Shown here: positions 49,106 to 58,419 of the stretch, piece after piece | How positions within the stretch are numbered: the first letter of the stretch is position 1 | Layout: each line of letters begins with the position of its first letter | Origin: a virus | DNA: 64,000 nt | IMG/VR virus record: IMGVR_UViG_3300026078_000019 | Span: 62,001-126,000 of that record | Reading direction: 5' to 3' (one strand) | The notes under the pieces: generated by a model | What the model saw: the letters and a program-made list of their open reading frames with translations, nothing else | What the model was told of the DNA's origin: nothing | The model's database searches: none | Made by a program: the position numbers and the translations under genes

Positions 49106-49640
49106 CGAGCCCCGCGGTGCGTAGCAGTTCGATGAACCTGGAGTACTCGATGATGACGAGATCGCCCTTCTTCCTCGCCATGAGCGCGGAAGCGCAGTGC
49201 TGCACGTCGATCTGAATCTGACGGAATGGATGGCCCGCCAGGTCCTTTGGACAGGACTTGGCCCAGTCGCGGTTGATGACGATGCTCCGCGCCGCCTCCC
49301 CGAACATCGGGATCGCTCGCCCTGCGGGCTCCATCTCCAGCCAGAACGTTCGCGGCAGGATGGCCACCGAGAACGGAAATGCCTTGAGCGCCAGCTTGAT
49401 CACGAACACCGGCGTCTTGCCGCTGTTGTCGGAGGAGTGGACGATGTCGCTCCAGTCGGCGCTGTTGAACGTGAACGAGGAGTTGGCGGTGGTCTTCGCC
49501 TCGATCCTCAGCAGGTCCGACTTCACGTCGCCCTTGTCCGGGCCTGCGCCCGACATGAACACGCGCCGTCCTCCGATGTCGGAAGCGATCTTCCTCTCCT
49601 CGCGCGCGGCTCGACGTTGTCTCTTCTTCTGCTCGGTCAT
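49092..49640 (-). CDS. Probable PD-(D/E)XK nuclease (Hjc-like)
   Basis: 182 residues. A basic start leads into DIGGRRVFMSGAGPDKGDV and LLRIEAKTTANSS, where D, E-x-K and T resemble the active site of Hjc-type and restriction-like nucleases. The middle and end are beta-rich. Near the RusA-like and Cas4-like nucleases. The start follows GGGAG, with a CTATCAG element 41 bases upstream. Confidence 0.55.
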   Translation of the reverse strand: MTEQKKRQRRAAREERKIASDIGGRRVFMSGAGPDKGDVKSDLLRIEAKTTANSSFTFNSADWSDIVHSSDNSGKTPVFVIKLALKAFPFSVAILPRTFWLEMEPAGRAIPMFGEAARSIVINRDWAKSCPKDLAGHPFRQIQIDVQHCASALMARKKGDLVIIEYSRFIELLRTAGLDASS

Positions 49641-49680
49641 GGGATCTCCCGGGCGGTCCCGGGCAACCCCAGGACCGCCA

Positions 49681-49689
49681 TCTGATAGT
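49681..49689 (-). promoter_or_regulatory. CTATCAG promoter-like element (weak)
   Basis: Minus-strand ACTATCAGA overlaps the stop of the RecA-like gene, 40 bases before ATG 49640. It differs from the consensus at the flanks. Confidence 0.3.
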
Positions 49690-50969
49690 CAGCGCCAGCG
49701 GTAGATGACCTCGGCGCGCCGGAAGCATTCCAGCCGCAGGTGGTCGTAGAGGTCGGGGTTCTCTTGGATCTTCATCCGCAGCGCGTCCTTGCCGTTCACC
49801 TTGAAGCCCCACTCCTCGTGCTCGTAGGTGATCCAGCTCGTGCCCTCGATGATGCCGTACTTCCGGCAGGCGATGATGAGATCTTCGACCACGTCGACTC
49901 CGCCGTCGTAGAAGAAGTTGTACTCGCCGGTCAGGCCGTCGTGAGTGCCGAGCTTGCCCTTGTCCACGGACCAGCGAACCACGCGGCCCGCCACCAAGTC
50001 GGTGACGGCGTCCATGTGCTTCGGGCCCTTGTGCAGAGACAGCTCGATCGCCTTGCCGTGCTTCAGTGCCCACGACTTCGAGCCGGGCTCGTACTTGTCG
50101 CGCTCCGTCACCGGGCGGCCGCGCACCGGAGCAGCGTCCCGCTTCGAACGCATCTGGTTGACGATGAAGAGGGCGGTCTCGTTCCGGCCGTTCCGGTCGT
50201 TGTTCATCGTCATCGCGAGCTTCGGGATGAAGCTGTTGATCAGCGTCGCCTCGCTCGCCTGGCGGGCGAACTCCTCGAAGCTGTCCAGCGCCTCCTTCGC
50301 TTCGGTCTGAAGCGAGCCGATGCTGTTGATGACGACGATCTGGCACTTGTTCGCGGCGACGAGCTTGATGACGGCATCGAAGCCCTTCTCCGCCGTGACG
50401 CCGTCCATGATGAGGATCCGACCGGTCTGCGTCTGGTAAGTCGCAACTTCATCGTCGGTGAGCCGCGGCTGTCCGATCTTGTCCCGGGCCTGGTTGTACT
50501 CTTCGATCTCCTCGTCGGACATCGCGATTTCCAGGCCGCACAGGTTCCTCATGAAGGGCTTGTCGGCCTTGAACTCGGTGAAGAACGCCGCCATGCAGAA
50601 GTCGTCACCGTAGATCTTCTGGACCTCGGCGCACGTTCTCCAGATGAGGTAGTCCTTGCCCGAGCCATCAGGCCCGACGAAGACGGTGGTGGCGCTGGCG
50701 GGAAACCCTCCGGCCAGCTCGCAGTCGAGGGTGGTGATGCCGGTGGGCCGACGCAGTAGGTACGTCGTGCTCATCTTCTCCGCGCGCCGGATGACGTCCG
50801 AGCCCAGCTCGTCGTTGATCGAATCGATGATGTCGTCGATGCTGGCATCCGAGCCCAGCACGACCTTGTCCTTCTTCTTCGAGACCTTCTCCTCGGCGTC
50901 TGCCTTGGTCTTGGTCTTTTTGGCCGGCTTCGCTGCCGCGGCCTTCTTCATCTGTGCCTTCGTCGCCAT
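49689..50969 (-). CDS. RecA/UvsX-like recombinase with atypical Walker motifs
   Basis: 426 residues. A Lys/Ala-rich start (about 40 residues) precedes a RecA core: TGITTLDCELAGGFP, VFVGPDGSGKDYL, then CQIVVINSIGSLQ, and an L2/MAW-type region (IVNQMRSKRDA, GSKSWALKHGKAIEL). In Walker A the usual Ser/Thr after Lys is Asp (GSGKD), and the Walker B acid is Asn (VVINS). ATP use may be altered. The fold and setting next to polymerase and nucleases fit strand exchange. Confidence 0.75.
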   Translation of the reverse strand: MATKAQMKKAAAAKPAKKTKTKADAEEKVSKKKDKVVLGSDASIDDIIDSINDELGSDVIRRAEKMSTTYLLRRPTGITTLDCELAGGFPASATTVFVGPDGSGKDYLIWRTCAEVQKIYGDDFCMAAFFTEFKADKPFMRNLCGLEIAMSDEEIEEYNQARDKIGQPRLTDDEVATYQTQTGRILIMDGVTAEKGFDAVIKLVAANKCQIVVINSIGSLQTEAKEALDSFEEFARQASEATLINSFIPKLAMTMNNDRNGRNETALFIVNQMRSKRDAAPVRGRPVTERDKYEPGSKSWALKHGKAIELSLHKGPKHMDAVTDLVAGRVVRWSVDKGKLGTHDGLTGEYNFFYDGGVDVVEDLIIACRKYGIIEGTSWITYEHEEWGFKVNGKDALRMKIQENPDLYDHLRLECFRRAEVIYRWR

Positions 50970-50977
50970 GTTCTCTC

Positions 50978-51415
50978 CTACTCGATCGGTCGTGGGATGG
51001 GGAGTCGGCCCTTCTCGCGAAGGATCTTTGTTTCTTCAGACAGGTCGAGCCTGATCATCCCCCGCTTCTCGATGCCCTGGAGGTAGGCACGAACCTTCTC
51101 CACGACTCGTTGTTGGAGGATGGCCTGGATCGTGCGCACCTCATCGACGCAGATGTCTCCGGCGAACATGCCGGGAAACTCTTCTACGATCTTTGCGTGC
51201 GAGTACAACGCGCCGCGCCCCTCGTGGTAGTAGAGGCCTTGGAAGCCTCCTTCTGCGGACATCCACCCGACCAGAGGACGGAGCCTCACCGAGACCGTGA
51301 AGGTCTCCAGTAGGCCGCCGTCCTCTGACGAGTCGATCTGTTTCGGCACGGAGGAGAGGAAGACTCCGTACCAGCCGCGAGCTTGGAGCAGTTGCATCAC
51401 TTCACGTCCGTCCAT
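50978..51415 (-). CDS. Protein of unknown function between polymerase and recombinase
   Basis: 145 residues. Overlaps the end of the DNA polymerase gene by 19 bases. Mixed alpha/beta (RGWYGVFLSSVPKQ, TFTVSVRLRPLVGW) with a helical, basic end. No motif recognised; its position suggests a replication accessory role. Confidence 0.55.
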   Translation of the reverse strand: MDGREVMQLLQARGWYGVFLSSVPKQIDSSEDGGLLETFTVSVRLRPLVGWMSAEGGFQGLYYHEGRGALYSHAKIVEEFPGMFAGDICVDEVRTIQAILQQRVVEKVRAYLQGIEKRGMIRLDLSEETKILREKGRLPIPRPIE

Positions 51416-53481
51416 CGGTACCCCACTGCACCGTCAGGATCGACCGGCACGGGATACTTCAGCCGGATCGGCCCCCAGTTGTACGGGTCGCCCATCTTCG
51501 CCTTCATGATTTCGGCGCACCGCTTGCTCGACGCCTTCGGGGCGCGCGCAATCAGTTCGTCGTGAACCGTGAGGATGAGGATGCCGCCCAGCTCGTTGAA
51601 CTCCTCGTCGTGCGAGATCTGGAGCATCGCGAGCTTCATCATCTCGGAGCCGGAGCCCTGGATGAGCGTGTTGTAGGCCTGGCGCTCCTCTGCGCGCGCG
51701 AGACCCTGGTTGTAGTTGTTGTTGATGCGGTGCAGCCGGCGCATGCGGCCCAGCATCGTGTAGGTGAACTCGTGGTTGTGTGCGAACTCGTGCATCCGGT
51801 CGATTTCGGCCTTGATGCGTTTGTTCGTGTTGAAGAAGGTCTCGATCAGATCCATCGCGTCCTCTTTGGAACACTTCAGATCTTGAGACATCTTCGTGGG
51901 GCCCTCGCCGTAGAGCGCGCCGAGACCAGAGGTCTTTGCGCCGTCGCGCTTCTTCAGCAGGTAGTACTCGTCGGCCGTCAGCTTGATCGTCTTGTCGGTC
52001 TTGCCGGCGTCCTTACGAGCGATCGCCGCCATGATGCCTTCGTACGAGACCTTGGGGTCCGACTTGTACATCGCTGCGGCGTTCGCGGAGTGGATGTCCC
52101 AGCCGTTCCGGATGGCCTCCATCATCCCTTCTTCCCCAGATAGAGCTGCCGCGATGCGGAACTCGATCTGAGGGTAGTCGAAGTCGATGAGGTCGTAGCC
52201 GGGGTCGGCGATGAAGCAGCCGCGGATCTTGTACGGATCGTTGCGGGTCGGGATGTTCTGCATGTTCGGGCCAGAGGAGGAGAGGCGCGAGGTGCGCGCT
52301 CCGCTCTGGTTCAAACGGCAGTGGATGCGGCCATCCGGTCCCAGCTTCTTCCGCATGCTATCGGGCAACGAGGTGTCGCCGATGATGTCCTTGACGTACG
52401 TGCCGTGAAGCTTCTGGAGCTTCGCCAGCGCGAGCTTGGTGTCGATGAACTGCCACTCCCGTGAGTCCACCTGGCAGCGCAGCTTGAGGATGTTGAGCGT
52501 CTTCTCGTCCGTTGCCGGAGTCGGCTCGCCACTCTTGCCGCCGGCAGTGAACTTGATCGGCTTGAGACCGAAGTGGTCCTTGCCGTACAAGATCTCGCGG
52601 ATGTCCTCGTTCGACTTTGGGTTGAAGTCGTTCTCGTCGGCCTCGCCGGGGTTGAACGCGTAGCCCATGATGTCGAACAGCTTCTTCGTCGCTGCCGCGA
52701 TACCGTCCCGCATTGGACCGTCGATCGACTTGACGTAGTCGACATCGACGAGGAAGCCCGCACGCTCCATCTTCCACAGCACCTTGGTGAGTGGAACCTC
52801 GATCGTCTTGTAGTAGTCGAGGAGCGTGTGGAAGCCGCGTACCATCGTGGTTGGCAGCTCGACGTTCGAGAGGTTCTTAGCCAGATCTGTGGCCCGCATG
52901 TACGTGAAGTACGAGTCGCAGGTGGCGTAGTTCTCTACGATGTCGGGCCGCTCGTCGTAGACGAACAGCAGCTTCTTGCCGACGTCGAGCTGCTTGAATC
53001 GCGCGAACGTGACCTTGTCGAGCCCCAGCTCTTCCGAGACCATGTGCGGATCCAAGAACAGCTCCTTGAAATCACCCCATCGAGCGTCGTAGGCGAACTG
53101 CGCTTGGTCTTTCAGACCGTGATCGCGCGTGTCGTCCTCCATCGCATCCATGTCGATGATGTCCCAGGTCTCGCCCGCCAGTGAGTAACCGGCGTTGGCG
53201 AGGAGGTGGGTGTCGTACTTGGCGTTCGCCAGGTACCAGCGGATCTTCGAGTTCAGGAACAGGGGGTCGAAGAACCCCAGGATGTTGGCGGGGAAGAAGT
53301 AGCGCCGGTCCTCGGTCGCCATCGACCAGAAGAGAACGCGCGACCTCATCACGTCGAGGCCGGTGGTCTCTGTGTCGATGGCGACCGGGCCGCCCCGGTT
53401 CATCAGATACTGGATGATCGGGGCGGCCTGTTCCGGCGTCTCGGCCACCGTCACGGGCGGCAGTAGACGCAGTCTCGGCAT
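51397..53481 (-). CDS. Family A DNA polymerase with 3'-5' exonuclease
   Basis: 694 residues. Exonuclease motifs: AIDTETTGLD near residue 36 and YLANAKYDTHLL near residue 84. Polymerase motif A region: TSRLSSSGPNMQNIPTR near residue 395, then DLIDFDYPQIEFR; motif B: GAKTSGLGALYGEG near residue 510; motif C: TVHDELIA near residue 640. No 5'-3' exonuclease domain, as in T7-type replicases. It should be the replicative polymerase of the phage. Confidence 0.9.
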   Translation of the reverse strand: MPRLRLLPPVTVAETPEQAAPIIQYLMNRGGPVAIDTETTGLDVMRSRVLFWSMATEDRRYFFPANILGFFDPLFLNSKIRWYLANAKYDTHLLANAGYSLAGETWDIIDMDAMEDDTRDHGLKDQAQFAYDARWGDFKELFLDPHMVSEELGLDKVTFARFKQLDVGKKLLFVYDERPDIVENYATCDSYFTYMRATDLAKNLSNVELPTTMVRGFHTLLDYYKTIEVPLTKVLWKMERAGFLVDVDYVKSIDGPMRDGIAAATKKLFDIMGYAFNPGEADENDFNPKSNEDIREILYGKDHFGLKPIKFTAGGKSGEPTPATDEKTLNILKLRCQVDSREWQFIDTKLALAKLQKLHGTYVKDIIGDTSLPDSMRKKLGPDGRIHCRLNQSGARTSRLSSSGPNMQNIPTRNDPYKIRGCFIADPGYDLIDFDYPQIEFRIAAALSGEEGMMEAIRNGWDIHSANAAAMYKSDPKVSYEGIMAAIARKDAGKTDKTIKLTADEYYLLKKRDGAKTSGLGALYGEGPTKMSQDLKCSKEDAMDLIETFFNTNKRIKAEIDRMHEFAHNHEFTYTMLGRMRRLHRINNNYNQGLARAEERQAYNTLIQGSGSEMMKLAMLQISHDEEFNELGGILILTVHDELIARAPKASSKRCAEIMKAKMGDPYNWGPIRLKYPVPVDPDGAVGYRWTDVK

Positions 53482-53484
53482 GGC

Positions 53485-54738
53485 TTACCAGGTGACTTCG
53501 TCGTTGGTGCCCTGGTCCTGGGCGTACGACTCGGTCTCTTCGTCGGCCGCCGAGGCTTCCTTCTTCGGCGGCTTCGGGGACAGGCCCCTCGTCAGCTCTT
53601 CCCCGAGGATGAACTTCTGACGATCGAGGCCCGTGGGCGCGAAGATGGAAGCGAGGTCGAGCGGGTTCTCGATCATCTCCATCACCTTCTTGTGGTCCTC
53701 CAGGTTGTTCTTCACGCCCGGCATGCGGATCGCGACGACGACGAGGTTGCTCTTGTTGGTGTCGCCGATCTTCTCGCGCTTGAGGCGGAGGTCGAACGTG
53801 GTGAGGCGGCCCTCGATGGCGTCGCCGATGCCCTCACGCTGGCACTCCCCGCAGACGAGGTACGGGACGAACGGTCCCTTCTCGCCGCAGGAGGTGCACG
53901 TGCGCGCGATCTTGCGGGCCATGCTGAGGCTTCCGTCGGCGTCGGAGACCATCTCGATGTCGGTCCCGGTTTCGCAGCCCGGGCAGATCATCTTCGCGCA
54001 GAAGAGGTTCGACGCGCAGTGCTTGCACGAGTTCTTCAGCTTGGCGTCGTAGCTGATGAGCTGATCGAGATGCTCGGTGCCCATCGTCCAGTGCACGCGA
54101 TGCCCGAACTTGTGCTTGAACTGGTTGAGATCTTCTCCCTCGTGCTTCACCATCGCGAGCGGGTGCGGCACGTAGTTGTAGATGATCTGGCCGCTGCTCT
54201 TCGCCTTGCGGATGCTGCCGTCATTGTTCCGCGCCGGCACCTCGTAGATCTTCTCCATGATGGTGATGGCGAGCGAGAACTGCGACGACCAGCCGACCGG
54301 CGACTCCTTGTCCGGCCGCACGCCCTTCTCCGCCTCGACGGCGTCGAGCATCGCGAAGTGATTGGCTCGGACGGAGCAGCCCCAGCACGGATCGGTACGG
54401 AACGGGCCGCACGAGCAGAGGAAGTCGGTGTCGATCCGCTTGCCCTTGTTGTCCTTGCGGCCCTTGTTGCGGGGCACGTAGTGCTTGCGCGACTCGTACC
54501 ACGTGGTCTCGGTGTCCACGACCTGCTTCTCGTTGCGGTCGTAGATCTTCTGGAGGTACAGGGAGTAGGGCGAGACGTTGATCCAGATGGGCGTCTCACC
54601 GGGGAAGAACCGATCGAACTGACCGGCGGGGAACTGACGGTTGCCGCCACTTCGGCGACCCTGTTCCATTCGCTTTCGGCCCTGATCACCGAAGCTGGGA
54701 GCGGAAAGAGCGCGCGTCTTCAAGAACGAGTCCGACAT
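53485..54738 (-). CDS. Zinc-rich probable ssDNA-binding protein
   Basis: 417 residues. Cysteines as CSCG, CWGC (residues 108-121), CKHC, C, CPGC, CTSC and CGEC (residues 240-310) can form several zinc ribbons. The last 30 residues are acidic (DEETESYAQDQGTNDE) with a terminal aromatic, as in single-stranded DNA-binding proteins whose tails recruit partners. It lies between polymerase and primase. The SSB role is inferred from tail and setting. Confidence 0.5.
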   Translation of the reverse strand: MSDSFLKTRALSAPSFGDQGRKRMEQGRRSGGNRQFPAGQFDRFFPGETPIWINVSPYSLYLQKIYDRNEKQVVDTETTWYESRKHYVPRNKGRKDNKGKRIDTDFLCSCGPFRTDPCWGCSVRANHFAMLDAVEAEKGVRPDKESPVGWSSQFSLAITIMEKIYEVPARNNDGSIRKAKSSGQIIYNYVPHPLAMVKHEGEDLNQFKHKFGHRVHWTMGTEHLDQLISYDAKLKNSCKHCASNLFCAKMICPGCETGTDIEMVSDADGSLSMARKIARTCTSCGEKGPFVPYLVCGECQREGIGDAIEGRLTTFDLRLKREKIGDTNKSNLVVVAIRMPGVKNNLEDHKKVMEMIENPLDLASIFAPTGLDRQKFILGEELTRGLSPKPPKKEASAADEETESYAQDQGTNDEVTW

Positions 54739-55753
54739 GTTGTTGTCTCCAGAGTAGATAGGGTTCAGATTGTGCGATCGCCAGAGTAGTTTCTTCAGAG
54801 GATAGGGCGTCGGGTTGCTGCCGATCGTCGGGGTACTTCGCGACGCGAACTACGATCCCAAGTCTCGAAAGCAGCCGACCGGCTCGGACCGTACCACGCC
54901 AGCCGGCCTCGTTGTTGTCGAGGAACAGCACGACGTCCTGGACCGAAGAAGCCAAGATTTCCGTATGCATGTCGGACATGTACATGCCGATGAGCGCGAC
55001 GACGCTCCTCCAGCCGGACTGCCACACCCACATGCACGCCTTGAATCCCTCCGTGAGGACGAGCGATTCGTCCTGGGGTTCAGAGCTGTAGAAGAAGGGC
55101 CGGACCACGTGGGCATGCCACATGATCGAGTCCTTCACGTCTTCCATCGTGTACTCGTCGGGAACCCGAAAGCCGGTTCGGCGTTTCAGCTCCTGATCGT
55201 AGATGCGGTACTTCTGCTCCTGGATGTCGAGCAGCGCTCTGCCTGAGATACCGACCAGCTCTCCGTAGATGTTCCGCAGCGGGAACGTGATGCGCATGTT
55301 CGTGCTGTCGTAACCGACCTCGAAGTGGCGCAGCGTCTGCTTCTCGAACCCCGAGCGCATCAGGGCTCGCGGAGCATGGCGATAGTCGTCGAGGAGATCC
55401 TCGTCGAGGATGAACGGGCCTCGGAGTGCATTGATGTGCGATCCCACCCTCGCAGCCAGCCTCCCTCGGCGAGACTGCACGGTGTAGGGCTTGTCGAGGC
55501 CAGTGGACTGGAGCACGGCCTGGACGCCGTCATTGCCCAGCCCGAACGTTCGCAGCAGCCGCGAAATGTGGCCGCTCTCTTGGCACGCGTGGCAGAAGAA
55601 CACCGGAGATTCCAGAGAGACCGAGCACGACGGGGTCTTTTCCTCACCACCGCCGTGGAACGGGCACTGGATCATCACAGCGTCCCGTCCACGGCGGGCC
55701 GTGTCTTGGAGTTTCGGCGCGAGGGAGAAGAGCGCCGTAGCAAGATCTCTCAT
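54686..55753 (-). CDS. DnaG-type DNA primase
   Basis: 355 residues. CPFHGGGEEKTPSC and FFCHACQESG near residues 30-58 form the CHC2-type zinc finger that reads template. A TOPRIM region follows: VLTEGFKACMW (acidic Glu) and VVLFLDNNEAG (D-x-N in place of D-x-D). FPLRNIYGELVGISGR is the usual pre-TOPRIM segment. Makes RNA primers with the DnaB-like helicase encoded just upstream. Overlaps the SSB-like gene by 53 bases. Confidence 0.85.
   Translation of the reverse strand: MRDLATALFSLAPKLQDTARRGRDAVMIQCPFHGGGEEKTPSCSVSLESPVFFCHACQESGHISRLLRTFGLGNDGVQAVLQSTGLDKPYTVQSRRGRLAARVGSHINALRGPFILDEDLLDDYRHAPRALMRSGFEKQTLRHFEVGYDSTNMRITFPLRNIYGELVGISGRALLDIQEQKYRIYDQELKRRTGFRVPDEYTMEDVKDSIMWHAHVVRPFFYSSEPQDESLVLTEGFKACMWVWQSGWRSVVALIGMYMSDMHTEILASSVQDVVLFLDNNEAGWRGTVRAGRLLSRLGIVVRVAKYPDDRQQPDALSSEETTLAIAQSEPYLLWRQQHVGLVLEDARSFRSQLR
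54754..54762 (-). promoter_or_regulatory. CCTATCTAC promoter-like element (weak)
   Basis: Minus-strand CCTATCTAC, inside the primase gene, lies 15 bases before ATG 54738. It is a partial match to the CCTATMAGC element and could give extra transcription of the SSB-like gene. Confidence 0.25.
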
Positions 55754-57333
55754 GCCGCAGCTTCGTTGTGAGACTCGGGTTCGTTGTCGTCATCATCGGC
55801 GTCGTCGACCTCTTCGATCCCGCCGCCGAAGTTCTTCTGCATCTCAGCTTCAGCCTTCTTCGCCGCTGAGGTCAGCCCCTTTCGGGTTTTGTGCCCGAGG
55901 TTCCGCGCCTTGGTCTTGGCCTCTGCGGCCTCTTCCTTTGCGTCCTCGGCGTCCTCCTGCTTCAGGAGGTTCTCTACCGTCTTACGGCTCGTGATCGGGG
56001 CGATTTCCGAGAAGTCGGAACACACCACGCTGTTGATGAGAATGCCCTCGAAGGGCACCTCTCGGCCTCCGAGCACGACGATGGCGGAGACATCCTTGCC
56101 CTCGATCTTACCGCTGATGACGCGGAAGCCCAGGTCCATGTCCTGACCGAAGGCATCCGAGTAGCCCAGATTCGACAGCGACCCGACCTTGCTGTCGGCT
56201 TCGCGGTTGAGCTGGTGCGTGCCGATCATGACGACATTCGTGGTCATCGCCAGATCTTTCAGGTTACGGGAGAGCATCGTCATGACCTTGTGGTCGACGT
56301 CGTTGCGCTTCTGCCCATCCGCGACCTGCCGATAGAACGAGTCCGCGATCACGATGTCCGGCTTGTACAGCTCGATCTGCGATTCCATCCACGAGATGGA
56401 ACGGCCGGTTGACTCCACGATGTCGACGCTGGGCATGGCCCACACCGGTAGATCGGGAATCCTGGAGCGCATCCTGAACGAGTACTCGGCCGAGTCCTCG
56501 CTCGGGAGTTGGCCGTACGTACGAGCCGCTTCGAGCAGCCGAAGCGTCTCGGCCTCGTCCAGCCCCGAGTTCTTGAACTCGGTGTACCGAAGCTCGCAGA
56601 ACGATGCGATGGCGCGCAGCAGCACCATCTTACGCTTCATCTCCGGCGTGAAGATCAGCAGACGCTGGTGGTGATGCTTCACCGGCCAGACGCCCGCAGC
56701 AAAGGCGGTGAAGCTCTTCTTCGCCTTTGGTCGGCCGGCCACGATGATGAAGTCCCCCTTCTGCATGCCGCGCGTTGCCTTCTGCATCGACGGCCACATC
56801 CAGGGAATGCCCTCGGTGACGATGGTGCCGTTGTCGTAGTCGGCGATCACCTGCTCGAATCCGGAAGCGAGACTGACGTGCTTCGACCGCTGAAGCTTAT
56901 CCGTCATCTTCCGGATCTCGACCTGCTTCTTGGCGAGGCCGGCGAAGAGGTCGTCTGCACTCTTCGCGAGCGTGTCCAGCTCGACCGCCATCTCTTGGAC
57001 GCGGCCTCGCATGCGTGAGGTCTGCGCTTCGTAGACCAGCGCCTCCATCGTGTCCCCCGGATCCGGGTCCGGGAGTTCGATCATGGAGTTGGCGAAGCGC
57101 GATCGGACGACAGAGAGCGAGGGGTACCTCGCCATGCCGTCCGTTGCGTCTCTGTACCCGGTGATGAAGTTGAAGACGATGAGCCCTTGCTCAGTGGCAC
57201 ACGTCTCGGCTGAGATGTCCCCGGTTTGGATCGGAGAGAAGTCTCCGATCTGGAGCATCTTCGCGAACAGGCGCAGTTCGATGTTGACCATGTCGGGACC
57301 GACCGTTGTATCGATACTTTCTGGCGGAATCAA
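55750..57333 (-). CDS. DnaB-like replicative helicase
   Basis: 527 residues. The N-terminal 100 are helical; the C-terminal RecA-like domain has GDFIIVAGRPKAKKSFTA (Walker A position, but with Lys where Gly is usual), LIFTPEMKRKMVLLR, PDIVIADSFYRQ (Walker B Asp) and VVMIGTHQLNREAD. These follow the DnaB helicase order. A Lys/Ala/Glu-rich tail and acidic end add about 90 residues. Works with the primase encoded next door. Confidence 0.8.
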   Translation of the reverse strand: MIPPESIDTTVGPDMVNIELRLFAKMLQIGDFSPIQTGDISAETCATEQGLIVFNFITGYRDATDGMARYPSLSVVRSRFANSMIELPDPDPGDTMEALVYEAQTSRMRGRVQEMAVELDTLAKSADDLFAGLAKKQVEIRKMTDKLQRSKHVSLASGFEQVIADYDNGTIVTEGIPWMWPSMQKATRGMQKGDFIIVAGRPKAKKSFTAFAAGVWPVKHHHQRLLIFTPEMKRKMVLLRAIASFCELRYTEFKNSGLDEAETLRLLEAARTYGQLPSEDSAEYSFRMRSRIPDLPVWAMPSVDIVESTGRSISWMESQIELYKPDIVIADSFYRQVADGQKRNDVDHKVMTMLSRNLKDLAMTTNVVMIGTHQLNREADSKVGSLSNLGYSDAFGQDMDLGFRVISGKIEGKDVSAIVVLGGREVPFEGILINSVVCSDFSEIAPITSRKTVENLLKQEDAEDAKEEAAEAKTKARNLGHKTRKGLTSAAKKAEAEMQKNFGGGIEEVDDADDDDNEPESHNEAAA

Positions 57334-57369
57334 CGCACCACCTGTTGGGGTGTGCGTCCCCGCCCGGGA

Positions 57370-58419
57370 CTACTCGATGAGGTTGAGAAGAACAGCTCCA
57401 GCCATCTCCGCGTTCGTGTAGGCGCCGTCCTGGTCGTCACCTGCCACGTTGCCCAGGATGGCCTCGAAGACGTGCAGGGCGTGGTGTACGACGTGCTGCT
57501 TCGAGCGATATGTGCGCGCGGAGCCGTCGATGAAGAGGCCGTCCGCTCGAACGCTGTCGAGCATCGCGGTCATCTTCTCGACTGCATCGTCCTCCGTCAG
57601 ATAGGCGATCTGACCGAGCTTGCGCAGCTTGTCGTTCAGCGGACCCCACACGATCTTCGCCTTGTCCAGCGCTTCCTGGAACTTCTCGGAGAGGTCCTTC
57701 AGCGCGCCACGATGGATCCGCTTCAACGTGCACTTCTTCTTGAGCACGAGGAACGTTCCGTGCAAACCGTACGCAGGCATGAAGATCATGGGGGTGAGAG
57801 TGAGCGCGGTGTATCCGACCTCGCTGTTTCTCACCACGACCCCAGGATGTCCCTCGAAGGACGTGTTCGGGATCGAGACCTTCTCTCCGGTGACGGCCGC
57901 GGCGTAGAACGCACGGTCGGTCTTGCCGGAGAATCGCCGGACGACGAACCCCTCGGGCATCACTTCGGTGAGTGCCGTCATGATCGAGGTGTCCGGGATG
58001 TCGGAGTACTGACGAGAGACGATGCCGCGGATCAGACGCAGTTCGTCGCTGTCGTAGCTCTTCATCGTGCGGAGACGGAAGTTCCTCAACGCGTGCGAGC
58101 GCTTGTTCAGCTCGTCTACTTCTTGCACGCGCGTCACAGTGTTGAACCACTTCTCGCGCGTACCCAGGTGGTTGAGGAGCTGGCCGCGGCTCCACTTCGT
58201 GAAGGCGTAGCGGTAGACGGTGTCGCCCTCCTTCATCGAGATGGTTGCGATCTCGTCGATTCTACCGCCGAGGTAGTTACTGAGATCGGTCTCGATGAAC
58301 TTCAGCTCTCGGGTCTCGGACTCCGTGTAGACGAAGTCCGGTAGGCATTGTGCGGCGAACGCTTCAACCTGATCGGCCAGGGTCTTCAGAGGAATCAGAT
58401 GCAGCCTCGACGATTCCAC
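57370..58419 (-). CDS. DUF932-like phage protein
   Basis: 349 residues from GTG 58419, six bases after GGAGA and overlapping the previous gene by 56 bases; no closer start exists. LRTMKSYDSDELRLIRGIVS, then DRAFYAAAVTGEKVSIP, then GVVVRNSEVGYTALTLTP and RRI..HRG-type ending match the pattern I recall for DUF932 / phage-plasmid-like proteins. Function in that family is not settled. In this setting a replication-related role is likely. Confidence 0.6.
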   Translation of the reverse strand: MESSRLHLIPLKTLADQVEAFAAQCLPDFVYTESETRELKFIETDLSNYLGGRIDEIATISMKEGDTVYRYAFTKWSRGQLLNHLGTREKWFNTVTRVQEVDELNKRSHALRNFRLRTMKSYDSDELRLIRGIVSRQYSDIPDTSIMTALTEVMPEGFVVRRFSGKTDRAFYAAAVTGEKVSIPNTSFEGHPGVVVRNSEVGYTALTLTPMIFMPAYGLHGTFLVLKKKCTLKRIHRGALKDLSEKFQEALDKAKIVWGPLNDKLRKLGQIAYLTEDDAVEKMTAMLDSVRADGLFIDGSARTYRSKQHVVHHALHVFEAILGNVAGDDQDGAYTNAEMAGAVLLNLIE

